Assembly (NCBI RefSeq): GCF_000769915.1
Contig: NZ_JRLV01000003.1
Coordinates: 124,001-188,000 of the forward strand
Source of the DNA: Flavobacterium beibuense F44-8
GTDB taxonomy: Bacteria > Bacteroidota > Bacteroidia > Flavobacteriales > Flavobacteriaceae
Length of the DNA: 64,000 nucleotides
Reading direction: 5' to 3'
Part shown: in pieces, positions 9,557 through 17,823 of the stretch
Numbering within the stretch: position 1 is the first letter of the stretch
Layout: each line of letters starts with the position of its first letter
The notes under the pieces: model-generated
Seen by the model: only the letters and a program-made list of their open reading frames with translations
Databases searched by the model: none
What the model was told of the DNA's origin: nothing
Program-made: the position numbers and the translations under genes

Positions 9557-11092
9557 ATGAAGAAAAAATTACTTGCTCTAGCAATGTTTGCTACATCAAT
9601 TTATTCATTTGGTCAGGTAGCACTAAATGAAGGTTTTGAAGGTGAAACGTTACCAACTGGTTGGACTACGGAAGACACTAATGCTACTAACAACTGGATT
9701 GTTATCAATGATCCTGATTATGTTATCTCAGGAGGTTACAGTGTTGCTGTAAACTGGATTGCAGAAGATCAGGATGAATCATTAATAAGTCCTTCTTTTA
9801 GCCTTGAAGGTTTTACAAGTGCTTATTTTAACTTTAATGCTATTGTAGGTTATGAGTATATGGTTTCTCCTAATAACAATGGTGATTTATTTGCTAAGAT
9901 TTCAATTGACGGAGGTACTACATGGACAGAACTTTGGGTTGAAGAAGATGAAGGAGTTTTTGAAGATTACGCAGTAATTACTAAAAATATCGATATTTCT
10001 GCATACGTAGGTGAAACTGATGTTATGGTTAAGTTTCAATATGTAGCTAATGATGCTGATTTAGTTGTTGTTGATAACGTAAGTGTTACTGGGTGTCCAG
10101 GTGTTGACGTTGCTAACCTTTCTTTAGCAGACTTAACTGCTGATACAGCTTCTTTTACATTTGAAGGTACTTCTGTTTCTTACGACATCGAGTGGGGTGA
10201 AGCTGGTTTCGAACTTGGTACTGGTGCTTCTCTAAATGTTACTGAAGGTGCATTTGATTTAACTCCATTATCTCTTAATACAACTTATGAATTTTACTTA
10301 AGATCTAACTGTACAGAAACTGCATATAGCCAATGGGCTGGTCCTTTCTCTTTCTCTGCATTATTTGATGCTGCAGATCTTCCATATGAATATGGATTTG
10401 AAGCTAACGGAGGATGGAGTTCAGCCGGAGGTTGGACTATAACTACAAATGCTGCTGTAGGTGCTGACGTTGCTTACGAAGGTGAAGGTTTCACTTTCTC
10501 TAATACAAGTGCTACTGCTGCTGCAGATGCATGGTTATACTCTAGATCAGTAACTGTTGATGCTGGTGAAACTGTAAACTTTGGTTTCTTTACTGGTTAT
10601 GTTGCTTCTGCTGCAGGTCAAACAGCTAATTTTGATTTAACTGTTGGTACTACTTCTGAAGATCAAGAAGTTATTCAGTCATTCGCTGTTAACTCTACAA
10701 CTACAGCTACTTACGCTGGTAGAACTGCTAGCTGGACTGCTACTGAAGCTGGTACTTATGTATTTGCATTCCACAACAACTCTGCTGCTGTAGGTACTGG
10801 TTCTATTATTTTAGATAATTTTATAGCTACTACAGAGCTTAGTACAGAAGATTTCTTAGCTAATCAGCTTTCAATCTATCCTAACCCTGCTACAGATGTA
10901 ATCAATGTAGCTAACGCACAAAACATTAATGACATCAACATTGTTGATCTTAACGGACGTATTGTTAAGTCTGCTAAATTCAACGGTGCTTCTGAAGCTC
11001 AGGTTAACATCTCTGATCTTTCAGCTGGTATGTACTTAATGAATGTATCTTCTGATCAAGGTACTACTACTAAGAAAATCGTTAAAAAATAA
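9557..11092 (+). CDS. type IX-secreted protein with choice-of-anchor J and C-terminal sorting domain
   Basis: A 511-residue secreted protein. A signal peptide (MKKKLLALAMFATSIYSFGQ) is followed by a choice-of-anchor J / cleaved-adhesin-type domain (about 22-180), a fibronectin III-like segment (about 183-270), a second jelly-roll-like segment (about 275-425) and a type A T9SS sorting domain (about 435-511: LSIYPNPATDVINV ... GMYLMNVSSDQG ... KKIVKK). The sorting domain directs export across the outer membrane and surface attachment or release. No enzyme motif was seen, so an adhesive or structural role is only an inference. The codons are dominated by GCT, ACT, TCT and GGT, unlike adjacent genes, suggesting high expression. 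Confidence 0.88.
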   Translation: MKKKLLALAMFATSIYSFGQVALNEGFEGETLPTGWTTEDTNATNNWIVINDPDYVISGGYSVAVNWIAEDQDESLISPSFSLEGFTSAYFNFNAIVGYEYMVSPNNNGDLFAKISIDGGTTWTELWVEEDEGVFEDYAVITKNIDISAYVGETDVMVKFQYVANDADLVVVDNVSVTGCPGVDVANLSLADLTADTASFTFEGTSVSYDIEWGEAGFELGTGASLNVTEGAFDLTPLSLNTTYEFYLRSNCTETAYSQWAGPFSFSALFDAADLPYEYGFEANGGWSSAGGWTITTNAAVGADVAYEGEGFTFSNTSATAAADAWLYSRSVTVDAGETVNFGFFTGYVASAAGQTANFDLTVGTTSEDQEVIQSFAVNSTTTATYAGRTASWTATEAGTYVFAFHNNSAAVGTGSIILDNFIATTELSTEDFLANQLSIYPNPATDVINVANAQNINDINIVDLNGRIVKSAKFNGASEAQVNISDLSAGMYLMNVSSDQGTTTKKIVKK

Positions 11093-11120
11093 TTATTGAT
11101 ATAATTATAAATAACATATA

Positions 11121-11149
11121 AAAAGCCCCGCAATTTGCGGGGCTTTTTC
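11121..11149. terminator. rho-independent terminator after the T9SS protein gene
   Basis: aaaagccccgcaa/ttgcggggctttt forms a GC-rich stem with a T-run. The left end of the IS element begins only 10 bases further on. Confidence 0.88.
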
Positions 11150-11158
11150 TTTATTATC

Positions 11159-11183
11159 TGTCTCGTCCTGAAATAAGTTGACA
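11159..11183 (+). repeat. left inverted repeat of the IS3 element
   Basis: 25 bp matching the right end (12445-12469) in inverted orientation at 22 positions. It contains GTTGACA, which could double as an outward or inward -35-like box. Confidence 0.9.
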
Positions 11184-11591
11184 CAAATTCGACTTATTAT
11201 GAAAGACAAAGAAACCTCAGGTATTAAGCGTAGCCAGAAGGATTACAACATGGCTTTTAAACTGGCTGTAATTTCCCGTGTTGAAAAAGGCGAAATGACT
11301 TATAAACAAGCCCAATCTGTTTACGGTATCCAGGGCAGAAGTACAGTTTTGGTTTGGCTTAGAAAATTCGGTAACTTAGATTGGAGTAAACCTAATCAGT
11401 TATTTATGTCAAAATCTAAAGAAACACCAGCTCAGATCATCAAAAGACTTGAGAAAGAGCTGGCTGATGAGAAGCTTAGAAATAAGATTCTTAACACCAT
11501 GATTGATATATCAGATAATCAATATGGTACTCAAATCCGAAAAAAGTTTTCTCCCAAACCATCTTCCGGCTCAGAGAAAGAGCAGGAATAA
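11178..11591 (+). CDS. IS3-family transposase OrfA (helix-turn-helix)
   Basis: The first reading frame of the IS element, up to 137 residues. It has the DNA-binding helix-turn-helix of IS3 OrfA (residues about 20-65: YNMAFKLAVISRVEKGEMTY ... YGIQGRSTVLVWLRKFG), followed by a heptad-like coiled coil (ETPAQIIKRLEKELADEKLRNK) used for multimerisation. The start of the frame at 11178 is within the terminal repeat; the ATG at 11199 (MKDKETSG) is the more likely initiator. It ends in the -1 frameshift region that joins it to OrfB. Confidence 0.9.
   Translation: MTQIRLIMKDKETSGIKRSQKDYNMAFKLAVISRVEKGEMTYKQAQSVYGIQGRSTVLVWLRKFGNLDWSKPNQLFMSKSKETPAQIIKRLEKELADEKLRNKILNTMIDISDNQYGTQIRKKFSPKPSSGSEKEQE
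11540..11546 (+). promoter_or_regulatory. programmed -1 ribosomal frameshift site (A6G)
   Basis: AAAAAAG lies in the phase A_AAA_AAG relative to orfA, the classic slippery heptamer of IS3 elements. Slipping by -1 leads into a frame that is open without stops from 11546 through the orfB stop at 12424, giving an OrfAB fusion transposase. Confidence 0.8.
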
Positions 11592-11611
11592 GTCTGTCCA
11601 AAAGTTGTCGA

Positions 11612-12424
11612 TTGTTTGGGATAAGCAGGCAAGCTTTATATCAGGAACAAAGAAGAATCTTTTTTAGAGAGACAGAATTACTTCAGGTAAAAGCTATGGT
11701 TATGGCTTTAAGATTAGAAATGCCATGTATCGGGACCCGAAAACTATATTATCTGCTTTCTCAGGAACTTTCCCAGTGTGATATAAAAATAGGTCGAGAC
11801 GCTTTATTTAGTTATTTACGCAGAGAGGGATTGCTTGTTAAGCCAAAGAAAAGTTATACTAAAACAACCTTCTCAAAACATTGGCTACACAAACATGAGA
11901 ACCTTTTAAAGGATTATAAAATTGAACGTTCTGAACAGGTATATGTTAGTGATATTACTTATATAAAGTCATATGAGAGAACACATTATTTATCTTTGGT
12001 AACTGATGCGTATAGCAGAAAAATAGTAGGCTATCAGCTTAGTAATGATATGAATGCTGAGAATGTTGTAAAAGCTTTAAAGATGGCTGTTAAAAATCGA
12101 AAATCAACATTACCTCTTATACATCATTCTGATAGAGGATTACAGTATTGCTCCAGGATATATCAGGAAGTGCTTAATAAAAACAATATAAAACCATCAA
12201 TGACCGATGGTTATGATTGCTATCAAAATGCTTTAGCTGAAAGAATAAATGGTATCTTAAAAAATGAATTCTTAATATATAAATGCAAAAATGGAAAGAC
12301 ATTGGAAAAGCTTATAGATGTATCAATAAATACATATAATAATAAAAGACCTCATTTGAGCTTATCAATGAAAACTCCTAACTTTATACATGAAAAAACC
12401 AGTCAGCAAATACTGACTGGTTAA
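11612..12424 (+). CDS. IS3-family transposase OrfB (DDE integrase core)
   Basis: The catalytic part of the transposase, 270 residues from a TTG at 11612, although the frame is open back to the slippery site at 11540 and the working product is probably the OrfAB fusion. The N-terminal helix-turn-helix (HTH_21-like, about 25-90) is followed by an rve integrase core with the DDE residues in SDITYIK, HSDRGLQYC and AERINGILKNEF. The C terminus has the usual YNNKRPHLSL. No stop or deletion is visible, so the element looks intact. Confidence 0.92.
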   Translation: MFGISRQALYQEQRRIFFRETELLQVKAMVMALRLEMPCIGTRKLYYLLSQELSQCDIKIGRDALFSYLRREGLLVKPKKSYTKTTFSKHWLHKHENLLKDYKIERSEQVYVSDITYIKSYERTHYLSLVTDAYSRKIVGYQLSNDMNAENVVKALKMAVKNRKSTLPLIHHSDRGLQYCSRIYQEVLNKNNIKPSMTDGYDCYQNALAERINGILKNEFLIYKCKNGKTLEKLIDVSINTYNNKRPHLSLSMKTPNFIHEKTSQQILTG

Positions 12425-12444
12425 TATAATTTTATTGTAAAAAT

Positions 12445-12469
12445 TGTCAACCTATTTTAGGACGAGTCA
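12445..12469 (-). repeat. right inverted repeat of the IS3 element
   Basis: Inverted match to 11159-11183 with 3 differences. It ends in CA at 12468-12469, followed by the ATC target duplicate. Confidence 0.9.
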
Positions 12470-12516
12470 ATCTTCTTTTTATTCTTTTGAATAATGATTT
12501 TCTCTAAGCTTTTAGA

Positions 12517-12930
12517 CTATAAAAACTTTGCTTTCATTTCAGGGGTAGGAATCATACACTCATCTTTTTTTCCATACCATTTATATCTGTTTTTAGCAAT
12601 GTAGTCGTAAACAGAGTTTGATAGTGATTTAGGTAAAACACTAAATATATTCATTAAAGGGAATAGCCCACCTAAATTAGCGGCTATTTTTATTGCAGCT
12701 TCTGCTTTATAATAATAAGCTACGCCAGGTTCGTAAAGTATTATAGAATCTGTTTTAAAACGGTCTACGCCAATATGCTTTATAATTTGTTCTCCCAGTT
12801 CAGATTGTAGTGCGACAAACCTGAATATATCTTTTTTATCACGCTTAATAATAAACTGAACGGTAGAGTCGCATAAATTGCATACCCCATCAAACAATAT
12901 TATCTTTTTATTTACAGGTAAATTTTCCAC
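12517..12930 (-). CDS. DCC-family (DUF393) thiol-disulfide oxidoreductase-like protein
   Basis: A 137-residue protein of the DCC1/DUF393 family. Near the N terminus is the defining motif DGVCNLCDSTVQFIIKRD, with the CxxC pair suggestive of a thioredoxin-like redox site. The rest has the usual RFVALQSELG and YDYIAKNRYKWYGKK motifs. The substrate is unknown; the fold suggests cytoplasmic thiol-disulfide chemistry. It starts one base after the mutS2 stop codon, so the two genes are almost certainly co-transcribed (mutS2 first). The IS element lies just downstream of its 3' end but does not touch it. Confidence 0.85.
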   Translation of the reverse strand: MENLPVNKKIILFDGVCNLCDSTVQFIIKRDKKDIFRFVALQSELGEQIIKHIGVDRFKTDSIILYEPGVAYYYKAEAAIKIAANLGGLFPLMNIFSVLPKSLSNSVYDYIAKNRYKWYGKKDECMIPTPEMKAKFL

Positions 12931-12931
12931 T

Positions 12932-15103
12932 TTATTTCTTTTTAATGGCCTCTACAAGCTCTAAAGAATCAAGGTCAACCTTAGAGGTGAAAATGCCGTA
13001 ATTTACGGTAGCTTTGTTTTTTTCAATACTATCAAGAGTACCTACAGCTTTACCGTCAATCATTCTAACTCTGTCACCAATTCGTATAATAGCCTTTGGC
13101 TTTACTACAGATTGTTCTTTTATTTTTTTCTCTTTCTTTTCTTTGCGTATTTCCTCTACTTTTTCTTTTACTTCGGCAACAACCTTTTTCTGTACAACTT
13201 CTTTAGCTTTCTTTTCCTTAGTAGTAAGTTTTTTACGCTTTGAGTTTTCAATCTCTACCATTCTAAGGAATTCGCCAATAAGCTCTTTCTTGTTTTTATT
13301 GTTAAAGTATTTTTCACTAATGTCATCCAGTTTTTGCCCCATATAAATAAGTCGTTGATTGGAGTCGTACAGTTCCTGGTAGCTTTCTAGCTTTTGCTGG
13401 ATTTTACTATTTATGCTCTCCATTTTCTTACTTTCCTCACGTGCTTTTCCTTCTTCTTCTTTAAGTGTTTGTGAGGTTTTTTCAAGTTTGGAGCGTTCCT
13501 TTTGTAGGTTAGCTATTGTTTTGTCAAAACGAACTTTTCCTTTTTCAATCTTCTTTTTAGCTCTGTTTATTAGCCCAAAAGGTATGCCGTTTTTCTGAGC
13601 TACCTCAAAGGTAAACGAACTACCTGCCTGCCCTAGTATAAGTTTGTACATAGGTTCAAGTGACTTTTCGTCAAAAAGCATGTTAGCATTTGTAGCAAAA
13701 GGCAATTCATTCGCCAACATTTTAAGATTGGTATAGTGAGTGGTAATAATACCAAAGGCTTCACGGTTATAAAACTCTTCAAGGAAAGTTTCTGCCAATG
13801 CACCACCAAGTTCAGGGTCTGATCCTGTACCGAACTCATCAATAAGGAAAAGTGTTTTATCATTACATTTCCTTAAAAAGTAATTCATGTTTTTAAGACG
13901 GTAGCTATAAGTACTTAAATGGTTTTCTATCGATTGGTTATCACCAATATCTGTAAGTATTCTGTCAAAAAGGAATGTTTCACTACGCTCATGTACAGGG
14001 ATTAGTAAACCACATTGTAGCATTAGCTGAAGTAAACCTATTGTTTTAAGTGTGATGCTTTTACCACCGGCATTTGGTCCCGATATAACTATAATCCTAT
14101 TATCGGGTGTAAGTTCAATAGTTTGAGGATAGGTTTCTTTTTTTTTCAGTTTGTTGTTAAGATAAAGAATAGGATGGAAGGCTTCTCTGAAAAATATTCT
14201 TTTTTCGGAAGTAATTTTGGGTAACAATCCATTAATCCTTCGGGCATATTTAGCCTTACCGGAAACCACGTCAATATCAGTTAAAAATTCCTGATACTCC
14301 TGCAATAGCGGAACAAAAGGACGTATTATATCACTTAACTGTTTTAAAATACGTTTAATTTCTTCTTTCTCCTCATATTCATAATTGTTCAGTTCGCGGG
14401 AATATCTTAAAGTCGCTTCAGGCTCAATATATGTTATACTACCGGTTTTAGAGCTACCCATAATAGTGCCTTTTACCTTTCGCCTGTACATGGCCAAAAC
14501 AGCAAGTACTCTGCGGTTTTCAACAACACTTTCCTTAATATCATCAAGGTAGCCTAAGCCGTTATACTGACTTAAGGCCATAGCGAAACTTTGGTTAATT
14601 TTGGTTTTAACCACATTCATTTCCTTACGTATAACCTCAAGCTCAGGAGATGCATTATCTTTAATTTCTCCGTACTTATCTATAACCTTATCAATGCTCT
14701 TTACAATCTCTTTGGTGTATTCAACATCAAGAGCTCTTTTGTAGAGAGAAGGATAGTATTCCTCAAATTTCTCAAGGAATTTAATAAGAGTGTTTGCAGT
14801 GTCTGATATATTGGAAATTTTCCTGAAAGCAGGAGCTTCAAGATAACTGTCCTCAATCGAAAGGAATTTTATTTCGTTTGTGATAGATTCAAATCCGTGA
14901 TTGGGTAGTGCGTTATTATTGTCAAAAGACGACACATACTCAGATGTCTGTTTTAAAGCCAGCATAAGCTCCGTATCATTTTTAAAGGGAGCAATATTCA
15001 TAGCTTTCTCCTTGCCGTTCTCTGTAGTGCAGCTAGAGGCAACAGTTTCAAGTATGGTATTAAATTCTAAATCTTTAAGGGTTTTATCTGTAATGGTAAT
15101 CAT
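12932..15103 (-). CDS. mutS2: MutS2-family ATPase lacking the Smr domain
   Basis: About 723 residues of a MutS2 protein. It has the N-terminal lever and clamp helices, then the MutS ATPase domain with Walker A GPNAGGKS, a DEFGTGSD Walker B and an ITTHYTNLK motif. A long charged coiled coil follows, then a C-terminal KOW/SH3-like module (AIIRIGDRVRMIDGKAVGTL). MutS2 acts on branched DNA or stalled ribosomes in other bacteria. The C-terminal Smr nuclease domain of the Bacillus-type protein (about 780 residues) is absent. The start is placed at 15103 (MITITDKTL); the ATG at 15118 is only 9 bases from a -7 box at 15127-15134. Confidence 0.88.
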   Translation of the reverse strand: MITITDKTLKDLEFNTILETVASSCTTENGKEKAMNIAPFKNDTELMLALKQTSEYVSSFDNNNALPNHGFESITNEIKFLSIEDSYLEAPAFRKISNISDTANTLIKFLEKFEEYYPSLYKRALDVEYTKEIVKSIDKVIDKYGEIKDNASPELEVIRKEMNVVKTKINQSFAMALSQYNGLGYLDDIKESVVENRRVLAVLAMYRRKVKGTIMGSSKTGSITYIEPEATLRYSRELNNYEYEEKEEIKRILKQLSDIIRPFVPLLQEYQEFLTDIDVVSGKAKYARRINGLLPKITSEKRIFFREAFHPILYLNNKLKKKETYPQTIELTPDNRIIVISGPNAGGKSITLKTIGLLQLMLQCGLLIPVHERSETFLFDRILTDIGDNQSIENHLSTYSYRLKNMNYFLRKCNDKTLFLIDEFGTGSDPELGGALAETFLEEFYNREAFGIITTHYTNLKMLANELPFATNANMLFDEKSLEPMYKLILGQAGSSFTFEVAQKNGIPFGLINRAKKKIEKGKVRFDKTIANLQKERSKLEKTSQTLKEEEGKAREESKKMESINSKIQQKLESYQELYDSNQRLIYMGQKLDDISEKYFNNKNKKELIGEFLRMVEIENSKRKKLTTKEKKAKEVVQKKVVAEVKEKVEEIRKEKKEKKIKEQSVVKPKAIIRIGDRVRMIDGKAVGTLDSIEKNKATVNYGIFTSKVDLDSLELVEAIKKK

Positions 15104-15126
15104 TTTATTCTTTAGCAAATTTTATA

Positions 15127-15134
15127 CAAAAATA
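15127..15134 (-). promoter_or_regulatory. -7 promoter element of mutS2
   Basis: This reads TATTTTTG on the minus strand, 24 bases from the ATG at 15103. It supports the shorter start. Confidence 0.45.
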
Positions 15135-15197
15135 CTACATATTTACACTATTTATACAAGTTTAAAAAGCTTTATAGAGCCTTTTACCTGTAATGGC

Positions 15198-15205
15198 TAT
15201 ATTTG
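15198..15205 (+). promoter_or_regulatory. -7 promoter element of ung
   Basis: TATATTTG is an exact TAnnTTTG match 20 bases before the ung ATG at 15225. It is divergent from the mutS2 promoter. Confidence 0.45.
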
Positions 15206-15224
15206 TACAAAATCTAAACTAAAA

Positions 15225-15890
15225 ATGCAGGTTAAAATACATCCTTCTTGGAATGAGGTTTTGTCAGATGAATTTGAAAAGCCTTATTTCAATTCCCTAA
15301 TAGACTTTGTAAAACAGGAATACTCCCAAGCTACATGTTACCCAAAAGGCAGCCAGATATTCTCAGCATTTGACCATTGTACCTTTGATAAGGTTGAAGT
15401 GGTAATAATAGGGCAGGATCCATATCACGGACCCGGACAGGCAAACGGGTTGTGTTTTTCGGTAAGCGATGGTATTCCTATGCCTCCGTCATTAATCAAT
15501 ATTTTTAAAGAAATTGAAGCCGATTTAGGCAAACCTTTTCCGCAAACAGGAAACTTGGAACGTTGGGCCGATCAGGGAGTGCTATTACTTAATGCAGTTT
15601 TAACTGTAAGACAGAGTGAAGCCGGAAGCCACCAGGGTAGAGGATGGGAAACGTTTACCGATGCTGTTATCCAGAAAATATCAGAGAAAAAGAAAGATGT
15701 TGTTTTCTTACTTTGGGGTGGGTTTGCCAAAAAGAAAGGTGCACGTATTGACATGCAAAGGCATTTGGTGCTTGAAACAGGTCACCCGTCACCCTTGAGT
15801 GCTAATAGAGGACTGTGGTTTGGTAACAAACATTTCAGTAAAACTAATGAGTTTTTAAAAGAAAAAGGGAAAAAGGAAATTAACTGGTAA
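15225..15890 (+). CDS. ung: uracil-DNA glycosylase
   Basis: A 221-residue family 1 uracil-DNA glycosylase that removes uracil from DNA to start base-excision repair. The water-activating motif GQDPYHGPGQANGLCFSV has catalytic Asp65, and the C-terminal DNA-intercalation motif is HPSPLSANRG. The start is MQVKIHPSW at 15225; the frame extends much further upstream, but that extension overlaps mutS2 and the promoter and is not part of the protein. The stop codon abuts the stop of the converging transglutaminase-like gene (TAATTA at 15888-15893). Confidence 0.96.
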   Translation: MQVKIHPSWNEVLSDEFEKPYFNSLIDFVKQEYSQATCYPKGSQIFSAFDHCTFDKVEVVIIGQDPYHGPGQANGLCFSVSDGIPMPPSLINIFKEIEADLGKPFPQTGNLERWADQGVLLLNAVLTVRQSEAGSHQGRGWETFTDAVIQKISEKKKDVVFLLWGGFAKKKGARIDMQRHLVLETGHPSPLSANRGLWFGNKHFSKTNEFLKEKGKKEINW

Positions 15891-16823
15891 TTATTCAAGA
15901 GTCAATGCTCCCAGTATCTCTTCCGACATAAAAGGGCCACCTGGATACATTGCCGTATAGTCTAAATTAAGCCATATCTGGCCGCGTTCGTCTATATGGT
16001 AATGTATTTCCTTGCCACGACTTTCATTTACAAATAATACTTCTTTTATAAGGTAATTGGCTGTTTCTAAATCGGCTTTGTTACCTACAAGCATTTCAGG
16101 ATATAAATGCCCTCCCGTGTGAATAAGGCGTGGAGTTCCGCCGATAGCTCTTATACAGGCAGCCATTAATATGGCGTGATCATCACAATCGCCTGAAAAA
16201 TGTTGTAAAGACTCTGATGCATAAGCTATATATTCACGCCCTTTTGGGTCATTTACATAATTCCACTTATTTCGTATTTCCTTAAATACAGCAAAACATT
16301 GTATTAATAGTCGGTCTTTTCGGTTACTTTTTACCTCGTTAAAGTATTTTCTGGTGGCAGAAAGCGCAAAATTCCTAACCTTTGGGTTATTAAAATCTAT
16401 TGCATCAAGTGTTTTAGATTTATTAGGAAAGGGTAGTAGCTTAGATACAATTACATCCTGCGGATTAGGGCTGTCTGCCATTGCATATACCATGGCCCTG
16501 TAATCTTCAAAAACGGCATTAAAACCATATTTTCCAAAAATAGAGCCGTATACAAGAGCAATAAGATAAAAGAATATACAAACAATAAGAACTGTTTTTA
16601 AAAGTCTTAAAATAAGCTGGATGACTACAACTAAAACAACAAATATTAAAACCCTGTCTAAATGTAAAGGCCAGTTAGGGTCAATCAGGTTTTGGTGTAA
16701 TATTATAAAAAGCGGAATAGCAATAAGTATATTCAGTACAAAAATGATAATAGAATCCCAGGGCTTCTTTACCTGAAGCTTGCTTTTAAATTTTCTAATG
16801 GATTCGGAATTTATTTTTGCCAT
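15891..16823 (-). CDS. membrane-anchored transglutaminase-like protein
   Basis: A 310-residue protein. Two or three hydrophobic helices at residues about 25-45 and 55-95 anchor it. The C-terminal half (about 165-300) resembles a transglutaminase-like cysteine protease core: SGDCDDHAILMAACIRAIGG carries the likely catalytic Cys, with downstream HTGGHLYPEM and LNLDYTAMYPGGP supplying the His and Asp region. Such proteins may cleave or cross-link peptides, but the substrate here is unknown. It lies 26 bases downstream of the substrate-binding protein gene on the same strand, probably in one operon. Confidence 0.75.
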   Translation of the reverse strand: MAKINSESIRKFKSKLQVKKPWDSIIIFVLNILIAIPLFIILHQNLIDPNWPLHLDRVLIFVVLVVVIQLILRLLKTVLIVCIFFYLIALVYGSIFGKYGFNAVFEDYRAMVYAMADSPNPQDVIVSKLLPFPNKSKTLDAIDFNNPKVRNFALSATRKYFNEVKSNRKDRLLIQCFAVFKEIRNKWNYVNDPKGREYIAYASESLQHFSGDCDDHAILMAACIRAIGGTPRLIHTGGHLYPEMLVGNKADLETANYLIKEVLFVNESRGKEIHYHIDERGQIWLNLDYTAMYPGGPFMSEEILGALTLE

Positions 16824-16849
16824 TTCTTTTTCAACAAAACGCCGGGTTT

Positions 16850-17695
16850 TTATCCGGTTACTGCTTCAAACGATGTTTTGTTCTCAATAATATTCAGGCG
16901 TACTAACTGATCCTGTACTTTATCAAACGTAGTTTTATCCAGTTTCGTTTGTGACCATTCGGTTAGTTTTAACCACTCTCTTATGTCTTCAACTTTCTGG
17001 TTGTATTTATCGGCTAAAACAGTATCGATGTTTTCAATTTCCTTAAAGCCAGCAGTTTTATTATTGATTACCTCAAGAATCATACCTATAGCATTAGAGT
17101 TATTTTGTAACACCTCATTTCTTACAGCTATTACAAAACAAGGCCATGGAGTAGGGCAGTCGCCTACACGCCTGAATATACCATTGTCTACCAAAGGCTT
17201 AGTCATAAAGCGTTCCCACATAAAGTAATCGGCTTTTCCCTCTGTCAATGCATCAACAGCGCCATCTATAGTATTTACAATCTCAAAATCAAGTTTTGAT
17301 GTATCCCATCCCTGATTTTCGGCATTTACAAAAGCCATTAAATGAGAGCCCGATCCATAACGGCTTATGGCTACCTTACCCTGTTTAATGTCATTTATGT
17401 TTTGATATGATGAACCTGTAGCTACGTGTATTCCCCATATAAGCGGAGAATCTACATATACCTGAACAATTTTAGAATCGTTGCCGGCAGCGATATCCTT
17501 AATAATACCTTCCGTTAAAATAACGGCAATATCAGTTTCACCATTACGAAGCATCTGGCACAATTTACCAGTGCCTTCGGGTACGTCAGTCCATTGTAAA
17601 TCAATACTGTGATTAGCGAATTCGTTATTCTGGATGCATAAATGCCAGGGTAGATTAAAGTGTTCCGGTACACCTGCTATTTTTAATGTGGTCAT
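16850..17695 (-). CDS. periplasmic-binding-fold protein without signal peptide
   Basis: A 281-residue protein of the type 2 periplasmic-binding fold. It opens directly with a beta strand (MTTLKIAGVPEHFNLPWHLC), and features typical of NMT1/SsuA-like binding proteins follow (GETDIAVILTEGI, VAISRYGSGSHLMAF, ALTEGKADYFMWERF). It has no signal peptide or lipobox, unlike transporter-linked homologues, and no ABC permease or ATPase gene is nearby. It may therefore be a cytoplasmic ligand sensor or enzyme. A near-consensus -7 box (TACCTTTA on the minus strand) lies just upstream. Confidence 0.7.
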   Translation of the reverse strand: MTTLKIAGVPEHFNLPWHLCIQNNEFANHSIDLQWTDVPEGTGKLCQMLRNGETDIAVILTEGIIKDIAAGNDSKIVQVYVDSPLIWGIHVATGSSYQNINDIKQGKVAISRYGSGSHLMAFVNAENQGWDTSKLDFEIVNTIDGAVDALTEGKADYFMWERFMTKPLVDNGIFRRVGDCPTPWPCFVIAVRNEVLQNNSNAIGMILEVINNKTAGFKEIENIDTVLADKYNQKVEDIREWLKLTEWSQTKLDKTTFDKVQDQLVRLNIIENKTSFEAVTG

Positions 17696-17760
17696 TATTA
17701 CTTTTCTTAAAAAGATAAAGGTAATAATAGAATAATATGCCTCAAAACTTTTACAGGCAT

Positions 17761-17796
17761 AAAAAATCCCTAAAATGCATAAAACCTTTTAGGGAT
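17761..17796 (-). terminator. terminator of the CoA-transferase gene
   Basis: The stem atccctaaaa/ttttagggat (17766-17775 and 17787-17796) is followed on the minus strand by six T. It lies 28 bases after the CoA-transferase stop codon. Confidence 0.8.
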
Positions 17797-17823
17797 ACTG
17801 AAACAAATTGCAACATTTGGAAA

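Larger units (their letters stand above)
11159..12469 (+). mobile_element. IS3-family insertion sequence, complete
   Basis: A 1311-bp element. The ends are 25-bp imperfect inverted repeats (left TGTCTCGTCCTGAAATAAGT at 11159 onward; right end reads TGACTCGTCCTAAAATAGGT on the minus strand) with 3 mismatches and TG...CA termini. The direct repeat ATC flanks both sides (11156-11158 and 12470-12472), the 3-bp duplication usual for IS3 elements. Inside are orfA, an A6G slippery site and orfB with an intact DDE triad, so it appears capable of transposition. It landed between a terminator and the 3' end of a converging gene and interrupts no recognisable gene. Confidence 0.93.

Noticed and set aside
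13014..13346. 110-residue plus-strand frame opposite mutS2
   Set aside because: It is an antisense shadow of the Lys/Glu-rich coiled coil; its Phe/Ser-rich composition is the expected artefact.
14901..15224. Upstream extension of the ung frame to 14901
   Set aside because: It overlaps mutS2 and its promoter, and the added residues do not resemble uracil-DNA glycosylase; MQVKIHPSW at 15225 fits the family.
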